A stretch of 6,065 bases of DNA from a bacterium (GTDB lineage Bacteria; Patescibacteriota; Minisyncoccia; Minisyncoccales; MHMH01): the NCBI GenBank assembly GCA_030648815.1, contig JAUSHA010000062.1, positions 1-6,065 on the forward strand, read 5' to 3'. The position numbers and the translations under genes are program-made. The notes beneath the pieces were generated by a model. The model was not told the origin of the DNA. It made no database searches and worked only from the letters and a program-made list of their open reading frames with translations. Below, piece after piece: positions 5,771 to 6,065 of the stretch (positions within the stretch are counted from its first letter, which is position 1; each line of letters starts with the position of its first letter).

Positions 5771-5799
5771 GCTCGCTAAATGATAGCGAGCTTTTTTTT
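5771..5799 (+). terminator. Intrinsic terminator after the small plus-strand gene
   Basis: The stem GCTCGCTA (5771-5778) pairs perfectly with TAGCGAGC (5784-5791) across the 5-nt loop AATGA and is followed by eight T residues (5792-5799). An AAAAG run before the stem means the minus-strand transcript reads CTTTT after the same hairpin, so it may also terminate the convergent holB-like gene, whose stop codon is at 5798-5800. A bidirectional role is inferred; the plus-strand terminator is textbook in form. Confidence 0.92.
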
Positions 5800-6065
5800 A
5801 AAACTCCAGCATTAAAATTTCTAGAGCCAGACGCGGATTAACATTGGTGGTGGAAAGCAGATAATGCATACTCTGAATGGTTTTGAGAATTTTGATTATT
5901 TTTGCCTGGCTTGGATCAGATAATAATACTTCTCTGAAATAACTAAGCCAGGATTCCAGGGTTTTCTTTAAATTCTGGGGGTCATCGGCTAATTCTTTGG
6001 CGTGTTGGAACAGCTTTCCCAAATCGCTTTTGACAATTTTTGAAATTTTTTCCGCTTCTTCTTTG
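5798..6065 (-). CDS. holB: C-terminal part of a DNA polymerase III delta' subunit-like protein, 5' end outside the window
   Basis: The frame is open from the right edge (6064) to the TAA at 5798-5800, giving the last 88 residues. The fragment is all-helical and ends with TNVNPRLALEILMLEF, matching the characteristic NxNxRLALExLLL tail of the clamp-loader delta' subunit. It also has the collar-domain pattern ESWLSYFREVLL followed by IIKILKTIQSMHYLLSTTNVNP. Delta' is part of the clamp loader that places the sliding clamp on DNA. The ATPase-like domains lie beyond the edge, so gamma/tau (DnaX) or another AAA+ clamp-loader subunit cannot be fully excluded, but the tail favours HolB. A TTG at 6022 lies inside the frame and is not a likely start, because the frame continues upstream with helix-like sequence. 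The gene converges with the small plus-strand gene and its stop lies in that gene's terminator T-tract. Confidence 0.8.
   Translation of the reverse strand, partial: KEEAEKISKIVKSDLGKLFQHAKELADDPQNLKKTLESWLSYFREVLLSDPSQAKIIKILKTIQSMHYLLSTTNVNPRLALEILMLEF

Noticed and set aside
1..6065. A mobile element, defence system or biosynthetic cluster
   Set aside because: No transposase, integrase, tRNA/att site, restriction, toxin-antitoxin or CRISPR gene is visible; apart from one unknown gene all genes are housekeeping.
1..6065. Recoding of TGA as a sense codon, as in some Patescibacteria
   Set aside because: mreB and gatC end at TGA at the expected family length, and no conserved frame has an internal TGA.

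Overview
The window is bacterial chromosome carrying housekeeping genes. Six minus-strand genes, reading from the right, form a tightly packed cluster: frr (ribosome recycling factor), an rseP-type M50 membrane protease, proS (prolyl-tRNA synthetase), mreB (bacterial actin), gatC and gatA (subunits of the Asp/Glu-tRNA amidotransferase). To their right lie a small plus-strand gene of unknown function with its own promoter and terminator, and the 3' end of a minus-strand holB-like gene (clamp-loader delta' subunit). gatA runs off the left edge and the holB-like gene off the right edge.

The lineage cannot be proven without a search. Three things together suggest an ultra-small-genome bacterium of the Patescibacteria/Candidate Phyla Radiation type: the streamlined gene order with 2-nt gaps and 4-14 nt overlaps; a short ProRS in which a small zinc-ribbon-like insert sits where most bacterial enzymes carry a large editing domain; and short A/T-rich palindromic repeats at gene ends. 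TGA is used as a stop by mreB and gatC, so TGA does not appear to be recoded. The presence of gatCA implies that Asn-tRNA and/or Gln-tRNA is made by the indirect transamidation route.

Layout: gatA (1-1192, partial) overlaps gatC (1179-1445) by 14 nt; gatC overlaps mreB (1442-2494) by 4 nt (ATGA); mreB overlaps proS (2484-3716) by 11 nt; proS is 2 nt from rseP (3719-4783). A 71-bp imperfect palindrome (4787-4857) spans the rseP-frr junction, and frr (4845-5402) heads the cluster. The intergenic stretch 5403-5481 holds two interleaved divergent promoters built around a perfect 14-bp palindrome. The plus-strand 89-residue gene (5482-5751) ends at a strong hairpin terminator (5771-5799), which also abuts the stop codon of the convergent holB-like gene.

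The genes mainly serve translation: charging of tRNA-Pro, amidation of misacylated tRNAs and ribosome recycling. mreB (cell shape) and the intramembrane protease sit in the same probable transcript. The points most worth a second look are the divergent promoter/operator with a possibly leaderless frr mRNA, the lone unknown gene it drives, the large hairpin between frr and rseP, an in-frame repeat inside gatA, and MreB active-site substitutions (Gln at the usual catalytic Glu position).
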